DNA from: Pleurodeles waltl
Taxonomy: Eukaryota > Chordata > Amphibia > Caudata > Salamandridae
Length of the DNA: 64,000 bases
Direction: 5' to 3'
Assembly (NCBI RefSeq): GCF_031143425.1
Contig: NC_090446.1
Span: 1,026,429,066-1,026,493,065 of the forward strand
In this document: positions 12,113 to 23,664 of the stretch, piece by piece
Position numbering within the stretch: the stretch's first letter is position 1
Layout of the letters: every line of letters begins with the position of its first letter
Position numbers and translations under genes: made by a program
The notes under the pieces: generated by a model
Told to the model about the DNA's origin: nothing
Seen by the model: only the letters and a program-made list of their open reading frames with translations
The model's database searches: none

Positions 12113-12189
12113 GTTGGTTTTAATGCGTTCTTCAAATCAGCTGATGTTATTTAATTTCTCCTGTCTTATTGTGACTTCTGTCAATACTT

Positions 12190-12510
12190 GTATTTGTAAA
12201 TGCTTGTTTATTAAAGTTTGTTTCTCCTTTCTTACTTCGACATTTGTTGCTAACTTCTATTTGTAAATGCTTGTTTATTACAGTTAGTTTCTCCTTCCTT
12301 ACTTCGACATCTGTCGATAACTTGTAGTTGTAAATGCTTGTTTCTTTAAGTTCGTTTCTCTTTTAAACTCTATTTTGGTTTATTACCATTGAATTTGTAA
12401 ATGCTTATTTGTTAACTGTTCGTTTCTCCTTTAAACTTGGCCTTTGTTGATAACCTTGACATTTGTAGATACTTGCTCTTTTAAAGTTCGTTTTTTCTTT
12501 GACTTTAATA
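12190..12510. repeat. 67-bp minisatellite, about 5 copies
   Basis: TTGTAAATGCTTGTTTATT or its variants recur at 12194, 12261, 12328, 12394 and 12462, giving spacings of 67, 67, 66 and 68 bp. Each unit also carries GTTTCTCCTT and CTTCGACATTTGTTGA. Divergence increases to the right. It lies inside the retroviral remnant. Confidence 0.85.
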
Positions 12511-12808
12511 TCTTAAACAAGAACCTTGTAAACATAAGGTTAATTCATACATTAACTCTGTAGCCTTGCCGACTTCCATGGGAACGGTCTACTATCAAAC
12601 TCTTCGAATAAACCTTGACAATATTTATCCGTTTTCTGTAATATAATCTTCAAATGTAATTTTACCTCACAGGAGTTTCTGTTCTGAAGCGCGCTCTCTC
12701 TCCACACAGCTGATTCCTGTCAGACCTCAGTTGAAGTGCAAGGCTTCCAGCTGGAGAGCTCGTAACCTAGCACCCAACCGATTGCAAGACTAGAACTGTA
12801 ACTAACCT

Positions 12809-13430
12809 TCAGGACTCACAGCGGCCATCTTGGATCTTCTCTTCTTGATTCTTCCTTTGAAATAAGCGCAAGATTACTCTGCAAACCTTCTTCCAGTTTG
12901 GGCTTTGCTGTCTCCACTGAGGATATCTCTTTGCTTTTCTCATGCACTTCTTTGATTTGACTTGGCAAGTTTGTGTGGTCATGACACTTACACCAGCGGA
13001 AGCCATATTTTTTAAACAGCCGGGCAAAGTTGCAGCGGCAGGATCCAATGTGGTGGAAAAATATGCCACAGGTCTGTTCTTCCCTCCATGCAACTGTATC
13101 AAACCATCACATTCATGAAAAAACAGTGACAACCCTTTTGTGTATTCAGGCATTCCCAAGGCTATAGCTCTGCACAAACGTCTCTCAACTCAGTAAAAGT
13201 GTTCATTTATTTTTCATCAAATGGAACTGGGTCTGCCACCTCTTTGTATGTTACCTTCTGCAGTGGTTTAGAAATTACTGAAAAGTTTGGGATCCATTGG
13301 GAACAGTAGCTCACGATGCCCAAAAACATTCTGACATCTCTCTGTGTAACTGGGGGATTCATCTGCCTAATAATCGTAACTCTCTCTTGGGACACTTTTC
13401 TTGCACAGTGACAGCGTGGTGGTGCAGGAT
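12809..13430 (-). pseudogene. Endogenous retrovirus pol remnant: RT thumb/connection and RNase H start
   Basis: The minus-strand frame 13207-13395 shows a typical retroviral RT C-terminal segment, with MFLGIVSYCSQWIPNFS followed by a KPL motif. The next frame, 12809-13177, shows PEYTKG, then RPVAYFS and LDPAAATLPGCL, the usual link into RNase H of gamma/epsilon-like retroviruses. The two frames are separated by a stop and shift. Pol is cut off upstream at about 13430 by the MITE to its right. The rest of RT and the protease are missing, and gag follows beyond the MITE, so a deletion accompanied or preceded that insertion. This is an old, broken copy. Confidence 0.75.
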
Positions 13431-14439
13431 CACCAAATTATGACCATTGCAGTGAACTGGCTGCATCTCAGCCAGTTCACCGCCTGTACCGCCAGTGGGG
13501 TGGGACACCTGGCCGAAGGTTGACCACCTTTGGCCGGGCGGTATAATGAGTATCCTTACCACCAGGGATTCTGTGGCGGCAACCCTACCACAAAATCCCT
13601 GGCAGTAAGGATACTGGCGACAGGAATACTAATTCCTGTAGCCACTACAGGAATCCCCAATTCCCCCTCCCTGTAGGAGCCCCCCACCCCGACCCCATCA
13701 GCAGCCCCCCAGACCCTCAAGCAGCGACGCCCCCTCCCTGTTCCCCATACTGACCCCCCTCAGCAGATCCCTTTACTGACCCCCTCCCCCAATCTCTGTA
13801 CTGGCCCCTCCCCGATCCACACACCCACTCACCACTCACCACACATACATGCACACACCACACATAGAGACATATAGGCACACATCCACACACACATACA
13901 TACATACACGCACACATCCATGCTCACTCATTCACACACACATGCAAATGTTGCCACAACACTCCCCCCACCCCTGCATACACGCATTCACACAAGCACA
14001 CAGACACTTGCACACACATGCACATAAACACACACAACACTCCCCTCCATTCACACACACACACCCCCATTCATGCACACAACACTCAACACCCCCCCTC
14101 CCCTGTCGGTCGATTACCTTACCTGGTGGTCATCCGGGAGGAAATGGGGTCCATGGGGCATGCTCTGCCCGCAACACCCCATCAACACAACACCACCACG
14201 CCGATTACAAAGTTGTATTATGGCTGGTGGTGTTGTGATGACATGGCAGTGCCAGCGGAGCAACCTCCACTAGACCGTTGACTGCCAGTATGGCTGCTTG
14301 CAGCTCTCCACCCAGTTTATGGCGGAGCGCTGCCAGGAGTCATAATATGGCAGTCTTAAGACCGCCATCACTGGCGGTCTCCTGGCGGGCGTGACTTCAG
14401 TGGTCAACTGTTTTGACCGCCGAAGTCATAATGAGGGCC
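13431..14439. mobile_element. Harbinger-type non-autonomous element (~1 kb) inside the retrovirus
   Basis: The right end GAAGTCATAATGAGGGCC is the inverse of the GGCCCTCATTATGAC terminus shared by other MITEs here. The body is rich in CCGCC/GGCGG and holds short inverted repeats such as GAACTGGCTG..CAGCCAGTTC near 13451-13481. A CA-rich low-complexity stretch (about 13800-14100) lies in the middle. Open frames here are low-complexity shadows. The left terminus is not clear: ATTATGACC at about 13433 may be its remnant. Confidence 0.6.
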
Positions 14440-14459
14440 ATAGTCTAACATTCTTCCAC

Positions 14460-16060
14460 ATGAAGCACAACTCATTTTCATTGTAAGAATCTAATCTGTC
14501 TGATTCAAGTGTTCTCTCAATCATTTAATTCAATTTAATTTTTAGTCTAGCCACTTTCAATGTCTTTTCTCCCTCTTGTGTGTTTCCTGAAGCTGATGTT
14601 TCACTTAAACTGTCTAACCATTCAGTTAATTGTTGAGCTGTTGAGCCCTGTAAACTAATATTAATTCTACTATCTTTAGGTGTAAGCAGTGGAATATGCG
14701 GCTCTCATAGCTTATTCCTGAGCCAGCACAAATGAACCTGCTGAGCATGAGGCACATGTCATGTTAATCAACAGACCTACACTGTGATATGGCTGATTGG
14801 AACCAGAAGAATTGATAGGGGTCATGCCTGGCACAGTAGTGCTCAGTTTCTCCATTTCTGCATTAGTTCCAAAAGGAGAATTCATTGTTGATACTGGATT
14901 TGGAATCTGTGGACCACTCTCATTATTACCCTTGCCATACAACAGGACAACTGGACCTCTTGTCATGGGAATTGTCAATACATCTGGTCCTGACAAGTTA
15001 ATTTGACTTGATGGGAACATCACTCCTTTACCTTGAACAGTTAATACTGTACCAAAAGTCTGATCCAACTTATTTTGGGCAGCATTCTGTTGCGTCGTTA
15101 CTGGGAAATACATAGGCATTGTCTGTCTCTGGTTCACAATTTGTGGAGATGTCTGTACATTAGGTGTAGACTCAAATGGAGTAATTCCTGGATTCTGAAC
15201 TGGCTGTGGCATAACTGGAACTATGACATTCTGGGCTGTATTAGCAATTGGAACTGTCGGATAAACCGCTGGTAGCTGTGCAGCAGTAGCAGTAGGTCAA
15301 TTTGAAGCTATTTCAAACAGGCTTTGTGTAACTGGGGATGTGGCTATACTCAGGGCTACATTCTGATTAACTGATCCAACTGCATTATACGGTGGGGACG
15401 ATTTTGCAACAACTGAATTATAAATTCATCATCTGAATCACTTTCCGTGGCTGTTATCCTTTTATGCTTATCTAACGTTTGCTCTATATCATCTGCAAGT
15501 TTCTTTTTGGCTTTAGATTTTACACTTTCATCACCTTCCTGTGTTATTGCTTTGCTGGGAATAGTTTCACTGCATGCAATGTATCTGCTGTCCACATTCT
15601 CTGCCCTTCATCCCATCTAGCTTCTGCTTTTCTGCTTTCCTCATTCTTCTATCAAATTTCTGAGCCTCTTTCAGCCTCGCAACGAATTCCCAAATGGCAA
15701 GTGCTTCAAATTGTGCAGGTCTAGGAAGGGGTTTCGGTTTATACAACTCCCTCCTCAGAGTCTCTAATACTCTTAAATTGAAAGTTCTGTAACAGAAAAA
15801 AAGGTAAGATACCTTCCTTCCTAGTTATTTTACACAGCTGATTTACCCATAGACATGTCAAGACTTCTCTTTCCTCCATTACCTCGAATGCTGATGTACC
15901 CTCAGATGGAGTAGGTTTACCCTCTCTTACTGGAATAAAACATCTCCTCTCAGTGCATTCCTTAAAGATTTGAAAAACTTCATTTTTACACAACCTTAAT
16001 TCACAAACACAAATTCTACGAAACCAGGAAATAATTTTCAATCCCTTAATTCTCTTCACA
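14460..16060 (-). pseudogene. Endogenous retrovirus gag-like remnant
   Basis: Minus-strand frames at 15739-16059, 15356-15595 and 14712-15212, plus a segment down to about 14530, lie upstream of the pol remnants in the same orientation. They have a gag-like look. The first is basic, the second is charged (KSKAKKKLADDIEQ). The third is Gln/Pro/Thr-rich (TPNVQTSPQIVNQRQTMPMY) and is followed by a helical segment. The identification rests on position and composition more than on a diagnostic motif: no major homology region or zinc knuckle was recognised. Frames are separated by stops and shifts. Confidence 0.45.
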
Positions 16061-17086
16061 AGCTACCCTCAGCCTATAGCAGTGCAGTGTTGACAACCAA
16101 TCTGTGTGTAGCTTTTCTCAATAACTGCCCTATCCCAGAGCAGACCGAATGACATCACACTTCACTCAGTAACTGCGACTTATTTCAGAGCCATCTCGTA
16201 AACCTCTCATGCATACACAGTAAAGGCAAACATTGTGAGTACACAAATCAAACCTGTCTGCTTACTACGGGTAGGACTCAAATGCTTTGAAAGCTGTACA
16301 GCTACTCTTATGGCTGTGGCTTTCGCACATACGCAAGTAAGATTTGATCTGCAAATCTCACTCCCATTGATACAGATTCTCCCTGTGCACTCAAGATTTA
16401 CCTAATACCAACCAACAACTCATACTCTAAAGGAATCTACTGGTATTGTCGACAGCACTCAATCGACGAACACCTCACAGCAGACAATAAATTAACCAAG
16501 TGTCTCCATACACTTGTGCAGGCCCATACATTTGTGATGGTGTTTAAAAGTGCTAATTTTTTATATGTTATTGATTTGTTATAAATGAATCCAATTACCA
16601 CACTTCTCACTGAGTCCCAAGATCCGGTCAACTTCTAGTGGTGGGATAAGTCATGTTGTCTCACCAGAGTGTTTGCGGTTTCTGAACCTGAGGCGAGAAG
16701 AAGACCTCTGCGGGTGCTCCAGCAGTTATGGTAGCAGAGTCATGGTTTTGCCTCATGAGGAGGGGAATTTAAGTTTACCCACATTGTGAGTTGTTTGTGA
16801 AGTGTAGAGGTAGATGAAATTCCAGTGTAGTTTTACAAGTATACAGTACGTTTTTTGAGTAGGGTTTGCGCTTGCAATGCTTTTGGCTAAATTGCGGTGA
16901 AGTGTAATGTGTGAAGTGAGTAGGGAGTTTGTGTACTCCAAGTAAAGGAGTAGGGAGTTTGCGTACTCCAAGTAAGAGAGTGGGTAGTTTGCGTACTCTA
17001 ACTGAATGTTGCACTTTGAGCTCAAAATTGACCACGTGGTTGTTGTTGTTTATGGGTCCTGCGTGGCCTCCGCATACACTCCAGCA
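16061..17086. other. Unassigned sequence right of the retroviral remnant
   Basis: This may include the retroviral leader or LTR, but no terminal TG..CA pair or duplicate could be recognised. It contains a three-copy 30-bp repeat (16918-17007). The array resumes at about 17087 with GTACATACTGAAAGG. The left array edge has GGTACATGCTGATAG, so this word is present on both sides of the insertion complex. Confidence 0.4.
16918..17007. repeat. 30-bp repeat, 3 copies
   Basis: Three consecutive 30-bp units (16918, 16948, 16978) share GAGTAGGGAGTTTG and GTACTCC. The first two differ at only a few positions and the third is more diverged. On the minus strand this reads as a 10-residue repeat (VRKLPTLLLG), but nothing supports translation. 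Confidence 0.9.
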
Positions 17087-20000
17087 GTACATACTGAAAG
17101 GTGATCTCACTCTTTCTACTTGACAAATACATTTTTCTTTTCAATTTGTCAAGCAGTATCTCATTCTCAGTATATTACTCATCAAAGCCTAAAAGCCGAT
17201 CTCTCTCTTGCTCTCTCTCTCACAATTTCTCTCTGTCAATCTCTTTCTCTAAATGCCTCTCTCTGTATCAGTCTCTCACTTTCTATCTCTCTATTTTTTC
17301 CATCCCACAATGGGATGCAAAAGAGAGAGAGAGATTGATATTGCAATGGTCTCTCCATTCAATGACTTTGAAGCATTACACCACCAAGATGTTTGGTTCA
17401 AATCTTATAGTTACGTTTTCATGCTCAGTACAACAAAATCACTTCTGGCCTATTAGTAACGATCTTGTAATTTTTACTGTATAGGTTGAGGATTCTAATC
17501 CTGCTATCTCATGGCAGTGTTTTTGTTTATCTACTCATATTTTGAATGTTAAACATGCCTTGTGATGGAACACTTAGGTCTTTTTCCCATCACAAACTTT
17601 GGGTTGAATGTAATACCTATGTCTGGGCAGTATATGGTCTATAGTCACCTGCAGGACTGTGGTTAAAGTCTCTAACCCTTAAACTGAAGGTTGAGGGTTA
17701 TACTCAATGTGTGTCAATAGTAATTTCCCTGGTTTCATTTATTTTCAACTTCAAATTTTTAAGGTACATACTGAAAGGTGATCTCACTCTTTTTATGAGA
17801 CAAATACAGTTTTCCTTCAATTGGTCTGAAAATATTTCATTCCAAGTACATCCTTCATCAGTGCCTAATCTCTTTTTTCTCTCTCTTTTGATCTCTTTTT
17901 CTAAATGCCTCTCTCTCTATCAATCTCTCAGCTCTCAGGGAAGAGAGAGAGTGAAAGATTGGTATTGCAATGTTCTCTGCATACAATGACTTCAAAGTGT
18001 CACTCCAGCAAGTTGTTTGTTTCTAATTGTATAGTTACATTTTGATAAACAGCAACACAGAGCAACTTCTAGCCTGCTGGTAAAGCTTGTGTACTGTTAT
18101 TCTGTTATTAGGAGGTTCAAATCTTGGTATCGTTTGTCAGTGTGTCTATTTTTACTCGTGTATATTCCTAGTGAAGGAACATTTACTTCTTTTTCCCAAG
18201 GAAAACTTTGGGATGAAGGTCATACCTACATCTACAGAGTGCATGGTGAAGAAGCACCTGTGGGCTAGTGGTGAGTGTCTGAAACCCTTACTCTGAAGGC
18301 TAATGTTTCAAGTCTCAATGAGGTAGTGGCCAATATCCTGCTTTAATTTCTTTTCAATGTCAAACATTTAAGGTACTTATCGAAAGGTGATCTCACTCTT
18401 TGTACTTGACAAATACATTTTTTTCAATTTGTCTAGAAATATCTCATTCTCAGTACATTATTCATCAAAGCCTAAAGCTGATCTCTCTGATGCTCTCTCA
18501 CTCTCGTCTTCTCAATTTCTCTCCATCAATCTCTTTCTCTAAATGCCTCTCTCTGTCTCAATCTCTCACTTTCTCGCTGGGATAGAAATGAGGGACAGAG
18601 AGAGCAATTGGAATTGCAATGGTCTCTCCATTCAATGACTTCAAAGAGTTGCTATAACAAAATGTTTGGGTCAAATGTTATGGTTAGATTTTCATACTGA
18701 ATACAACAGAGTCTTTTCTGGCCTACTGTATTGTTACTCTGTGGCAGTGTGTTTGTTTATTTACTTGTGTTCTGAATGTTAAACATGCCTCCTGATCGAA
18801 CATTTACATCTTTTAGCTGTCACAATGTTTTGGTTGAATGTCATACCAATGTCTGGACAACACACAGTCAAGAGTCACCTCTGGGCTTGCGGTAAAAGTC
18901 ACAGACCCTTAAACTGAAGGTTGAGGGTTCTACTCAAGATGTGTCATTGGTAATTTCCCTGGTTTCATTTCTTTTCAACTTCATACATTTAAGGTACATA
19001 CCGAAAGGTGACCTCACTCTTTTTACAAAACAAATACATTTTTGGTTCAATTTATCCTGAATATCTCATTTTAAGTACATCATTTATCAATGCCTAACCA
19101 CCTCCCCCGCTCTTTCTCTGGATTTCTGTCAGTCTCTTTCTCTAAATTTCTCTCTCTGGTTCAATCTCTCACTTTCTCTCTCTCTTCCATCCCTTACTGG
19201 GATGGAAGAGAGAGAGAAGGATTGGTATTGCAATGTTCTCTGCATACAATGACTTCAACGTGTCACAACAGCAAGATATTTGTTTTGAATGTTTTAGTTA
19301 CATTTTGATGAACTGCAACACAGTGCCACTTCTAGCATACTGGTAAAGCTCTTGTACTGTCATTCAGCTGGTTGGAGGTTTACATATTGTTATTTGGTGT
19401 TAGTGTGTCTATATTTGTACTCATGCTTTGAATATTAAACATTCCTAGTGAAGGACCATTTACTTCTTTTGCCCAAGAAAAACTTTGGGATGAATGTCTT
19501 ACCTATGCCTGCAGGGTACAGGCTGTTGAGTCCCATGTGGGCTAGTGGTTAAGGTCTCAAGACCCTTACACTGAAGATTTTGGGGTTCAAGTGACCATGA
19601 GCAATTCCCTGCTGTAACTTCTTTTCAACTTCCTGTATTTAAAGTACATACCGAAAGGTGATCTCACTCTATCTACTTGACAGATACATTTCTTTTTCAA
19701 TTTGTTCGACAATATCTCATTCTCAATATTTTATTCATCAAAGCCTAAAAACCAATCTCTCTCCTTTTCAATTTCTATCTGTCAATCTCTTTCTCTAAAT
19801 GCCTCTCTCTGTCTCAATATCTCACTTTCAATCTCTCTCTTTCTTCCATCCCATAATGGGAAAGAAAAGAGAGAAAAGAGAGATAATGGCATTGCAGTGG
19901 TCTCTCCAATCGATGACTTCAAAGTGTTACACTAGCAAGATGTATGGTTCAAATGTTATAGTTAAATTTTCATACCCAGAACACAAGAGTCACTTTTGGC

Positions 20001-20676
20001 CTACTGGTAAAGATCTTGTACTTTTACTCTGAAGGTTGAAAGTTCTAATCCTGTTTTTTCATAGCAGTGGGTCTGTTTATTTACTCATGATTTGATTGTT
20101 AAACATGCCTATTGATGGAACATTTACATCTTTTTCCCATCACAACCTTTGGGCTGAATGTCATACCTATGTCTGAGAGCCCATGATAGAAAGTCACCTG
20201 TGGGCTTTGGTTAAAATCTCAGACCACTTAACTGAAGGGTGAAGGTTCTCTTCTAGATGTGTCATTGGTCATTTCCCTGGTTTAATTTCTTTTCACCTTT
20301 AAATATTTAAGGTACAAACCAAAAGGGGATCTCACTGTTTTGATGAGACAAATTCATTTTTTTCTTCAATTTGTCCTTAAATATCTCATTCTAAGTATAT
20401 CATTAATCAATGCCTAATATCCCCTATCACTTTCTCTCTCTCTCGCTCTCTCTCTCTCTTTCTTCCATCCCATCTTTAATCAATTTCTAACCCTCCCCAT
20501 CTCTCTCTCTCTCTCATTTTCTCTCTGTCAATCACTTTCTCTAAGTGCCTCTCTCTGTCTCAATCACTCACTTTCTCTCTTTCTGTCTCTCTCTCTTCAT
20601 CCCATAATGAGATGGAAGAGAGACAGAGAAAGCTTGGTATTGCAATGTTCTCTCTGTACAATGAGATCAAAGTCAG
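17087..20676 (+). repeat. tRNA-like tandem array, block 2 (strict A-B-A-B-A-B)
   Basis: Six monomers alternate perfectly. Palindrome positions are 17300 (A), 17940 (B, palindrome largely deleted), 18590 (A, partly deleted), 19195 (B), 19850 (A) and 20600 (B), so the dimer repeats about every 1.3 kb. The last monomer stops soon after its palindrome at an unrelated insertion. It has a duplicated pyrimidine tract (20430-20600), suggesting local slippage or a small tandem duplication. Confidence 0.9.
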
Positions 20677-21924
20677 TAAGAAATGTCTTCCTTGGCTTTT
20701 CGGTGCCCACTGGCTCCTTCTGGCTTGGACCAATGAGCTTTCACCTCGGGCACATGTTGGCCACTCGGTTCCAGTGGTGGTCTAGGTAAGTCACTTCTGG
20801 GTCCTCTCTCCGCTCTGCGGTAGGAGTCCAGGTCCTGTTGTTGGTTTCTTCTTTGTGCCTCTTCTTTATTGCAAGTAAGATCTAACTTTCTGGTGCTAGG
20901 GGAGACCCTTAAAAACTGGTTTTAGGGGGCATTAAGGGTGATGGGGACAGTGGCCAATGGGCTACTGGTCCCTGCGGCAAGCCCACCCCAGTGGTGACCA
21001 CTTCGTGTGAGAGTGGGTCACTTTCCTATCCAGATTCCACTAAACCTAAGGTTTGCCAAGATGACAGAACTCTTCCTTGGCTGTACAGACCCCTAGCCCA
21101 CTATAAACATGTGACTAGCCTTTTGGTGGTGTACACCTCTTCCCTAGCTAATTTTCACACCTGTCATGCTGGCCAGGGTGAGAAGGGCTTATAACCTCCA
21201 CTGGGGGACTAGTAATTACACTTCAAGGACGGGTGAAGCCTTTGAGGCTCACAGTCTTGATTACCTTTTCTCACTAACCAGCCTGGGAGGGAAGAATTAT
21301 GACCTCCTGCCTGCCCAGGCCCTTTGTCCCCATCGTGTGGAATAGCTACCACAACCAGAAGGAGGGCAGACTCGTATCTGTGGTGGCAGAGGCTCAAGAG
21401 AACCCAAAACAGCAGAGAGCTGGGAAATCTCTGAGGGAGCCACCTGGGCACATACTAGTTAATCCTGTGCATGGGCATCATGTTCAGGGTTAAAAAGCAA
21501 GATGTTTGATACCAAACACGGGGGTAATCGGCCAGGTCATAACGGAGCTGCCCAGATGCCAGTCCATATTATCCTATGGCCGCCAGTTACTCGTGGTAGC
21601 ATTGCATTTTAAATGCTATCACGGGGTTATATAGGCTTTGCATATATGTCCTCACTCATCGTACAGTGCATCCTTCCTCCTGGGCTATAGAATGCCTGCC
21701 ATAGGGTAGACTGACCCATACTATGGGCAGATAAGGGACTCTCTGCCTGCACCTGGTGTAGGCAGAGTCACACTCAAGCAGCAGGCTGATCATGAAGGCT
21801 CATGGCAGCTCTGCAGTCTCACTTTTACTCGGATCATAAAGGGTAGCACTATCAGGTCTGCAGCCTTGGTGACCCTTTTACCTCACTTGCCCTAGGGACC
21901 ACTGGTGCCAATTACTAGGGTCTT
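20677..21924. mobile_element. Unidentified inserted segment
   Basis: This interrupts the array and differs from it in composition, being more GC-balanced. No coding motif, TIR or LTR could be recognised, and the open frames are short and featureless. It may be part of an unknown LTR or non-coding element next to the LINE on its right. Confidence 0.35.
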
Positions 21925-22820
21925 ACAAGAGTGGTAAAATCTTTGTCCTCACTGCTTGGTTCCTTGGGAGAATTGCCTCCTCCCAAGGACTTCATTAAAA
22001 GTTTAGGAATCTGGTTGGACCCCCGACTTACTATGGAACATCAAGCTAAGAAAATTTCTTCGACTTGCTTTGGTCTATTGAGACTTCTAAGGAAGGTTTT
22101 TAAAATTCTTCCGTTTGTGGCAAAAAGACTTATTATTCAGGCTCTTATTATATCCCGATTGGACTATGGCAATGGACTATACCTTTGTTCCCCTAAGTAT
22201 GTCAAAAAAAGGTTGCAGGTGGTTCAGAACGCCGCTGCTTGTCTTCTTTTGGAGATACCCAGGCACGTTTCTGTTAAACCTGCTCTCTCCTCTCTTCATT
22301 GGCTCCCAGTGGAACAGCGAATATAGTTTAAAACAGTGTGCTGTATTCATAGTCCCTATATAATAGAGGTCCTCCTCTTCTAAGGACCCTTGCATCTTTT
22401 TATCAACCTAACAGACACCTTAGGTCCTCATCAGCGGCATTGGCCATTATACCTAAAGTAAAAAAATCAAGATGGGGAGGTACTACTATGTCATATCTTG
22501 GTGCTAAACTGTGGAATTCTCTTCTCATTAGCCTGCGGCTAACCAGCAATGAACTTAACTTCCAGAAAGCACTTAAAACCTAGCTGTTTCAGAGTCTGGT
22601 CTCATACATTTTCACAGAGTTTCACGTTCAGCGCTGGGAGGCTTTCGGGTAGCCATGCGCTATATAAGCAACTTAACATAGCATTTGCCAATTGGCCTAT
22701 GCACATTGCCATACATTTTAAGGGAAAGAGCACCCTGGTCTGGTTAGCAGGCCTCAGTCCACTACCAGGTCAAAAACAACAGCATCAAGCATCAAAAAGT
22801 GGGGGATGACCATGCAAAAA
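21925..22820 (+). pseudogene. L2-like LINE, 3' end of the reverse transcriptase ORF
   Basis: The frame 21931-22326 encodes the C-terminal part of a non-LTR retrotransposon protein. It has SLGIWLDPRLTMEHQ (the region after RT), then LIISRLDYGNGLYL, LQVVQNAAACLL and LHWLPVEQRI, the hallmark string of L2/Rex-type LINEs. Downstream, in broken frames, KLWNSL and a final LF motif are still visible to about 22600. The palm domain with the catalytic aspartates is absent, so the copy is strongly 5'-truncated, as is usual for LINE insertions. Frameshifts and stops make it dead. Confidence 0.8.
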
Positions 22821-22832
22821 GGGCACTTCACA

Positions 22833-23664
22833 ACACTATTGATGGAACATTTACGTCTTTTTCCCATCACAACCTTTGGGTTGAATGTCATACCTATGTT
22901 TGGACAGTGATGGTAGAGAGTCACCTGTGGGCTTGTGGTTAAACTCTTAGATCCTTAAGCTGAAGGTTCAGGGTTCTCCTTTATATGTGTTAGTGGTCAT
23001 TTCCCTGCATTAATTTCTTTTCAACTTCAAATATTAAAAGTACATACGGAAATTTATGTGACAAATACATTTTCCTTCGATTTGTCAAGAAAGATCTCAT
23101 TCTAAATATATCATTCATCAATGCCTAATCCCCTCTCTTACTTTCTCTCTCTCTCATTTTCTCTGTGCCAGTCTCTTAAGTGCCTCTCTCTGTCTCAATC
23201 TCACACCTTCTCTCTTTCTCTCTCTCTTCCATCCCATAGTGGGATAGATGAGAGAGAGAGAAAGATTGGTATTGCAATGTTCTCTGCATACAATGACTTC
23301 AAAGTGTCACTCCAGCAAGATGTTTGTTTCGAATTTTATAGTTACATTTTGATGAAAAGCAACACAGAGTAAATTTTAACGTACTGTTAAAGCTCTTGTA
23401 CTGTTCTGCAGTGGGATGGAGGCTCAGATCTTTGTATCTTGTGTCAGTGTGTCTATTCTTTACTTGTGTTTTGAATATTAAGCATTTCTAGTGAAGGAAC
23501 ATTTACCTTTCTTTTCTCAAGAAACACTTTGGGATGAATGTCATATATATGTCTGCAGAATGCATTGTGTAGAGTCACCTGTGGGCTAGTGGTTAAGGTC
23601 GTGGACCCTTACAATGAAGGTTGAGGATTCAAGTCTAGATATGGCAGTGGCTAATTCCCTGTTT
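22833..23664 (+). repeat. tRNA-like tandem array, block 3
   Basis: This begins in the second half of a type A monomer (TGATGGAACATTTACGTC) and continues through a complete type B monomer with its palindrome at about 23240. It stops at ATTCCCTGTTT (23664). The monomer continues from exactly this point at 44071, beyond the 20.4-kb insertion. Compared with block 2, the end of a B and the start of an A monomer are missing at the left side, so the 20677-22832 insertion came with a deletion. Confidence 0.9.
23582..23635 (+). promoter_or_regulatory. tRNA-like module 2 (A-box/B-box-like), type B monomer
   Basis: TGGGCTAGTGG (23582-23592) differs from the A-box consensus at one position, and GATTCAAGTC (23626-23635) carries a B-box-like core. 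Spacing is 33 bp, the same as in module 1. Other copies read GGGTTCAAGTC. CTAGTGGTTA resembles the D-arm of glutamate-type tRNAs, and TCAG..CTGA could form a short anticodon-like stem in several copies. I see no complete acceptor stem, so this is tRNA-like rather than a tRNA gene. Confidence 0.6.

Larger units (their letters stand above)
10680..12808 (-). pseudogene. Endogenous retrovirus pol remnant, RNase H end and downstream
   Basis: On the minus strand a frame at 10831-11040 contains GNAYADQIARH, resembling the end of a retroviral RNase H domain (GNxxADxxA). It lies downstream of the better-preserved RT/RNase H piece at 12809-13430, so both probably belong to one proviral copy. Frames between 11040 and 12800 are broken by many stops, and two repeat tracts (12094-12112 and 12190-12510) sit inside. 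No LTR pair could be delimited. This is a decayed fossil with no intact frame. Confidence 0.5.

Noticed and set aside
13717..14273. Histidine/threonine-rich or cysteine-rich proteins on both strands
   Set aside because: These are compositional open frames from CA-rich DNA within a non-autonomous element.
10680..16060. An intact provirus with paired LTRs
   Set aside because: No matching terminal repeats could be identified, most of RT, the protease and env are missing, and all frames are broken.
3100..23660. Genuine tRNA genes
   Set aside because: The modules have A- and B-box-like motifs but no convincing 7-bp acceptor stem or complete cloverleaf.
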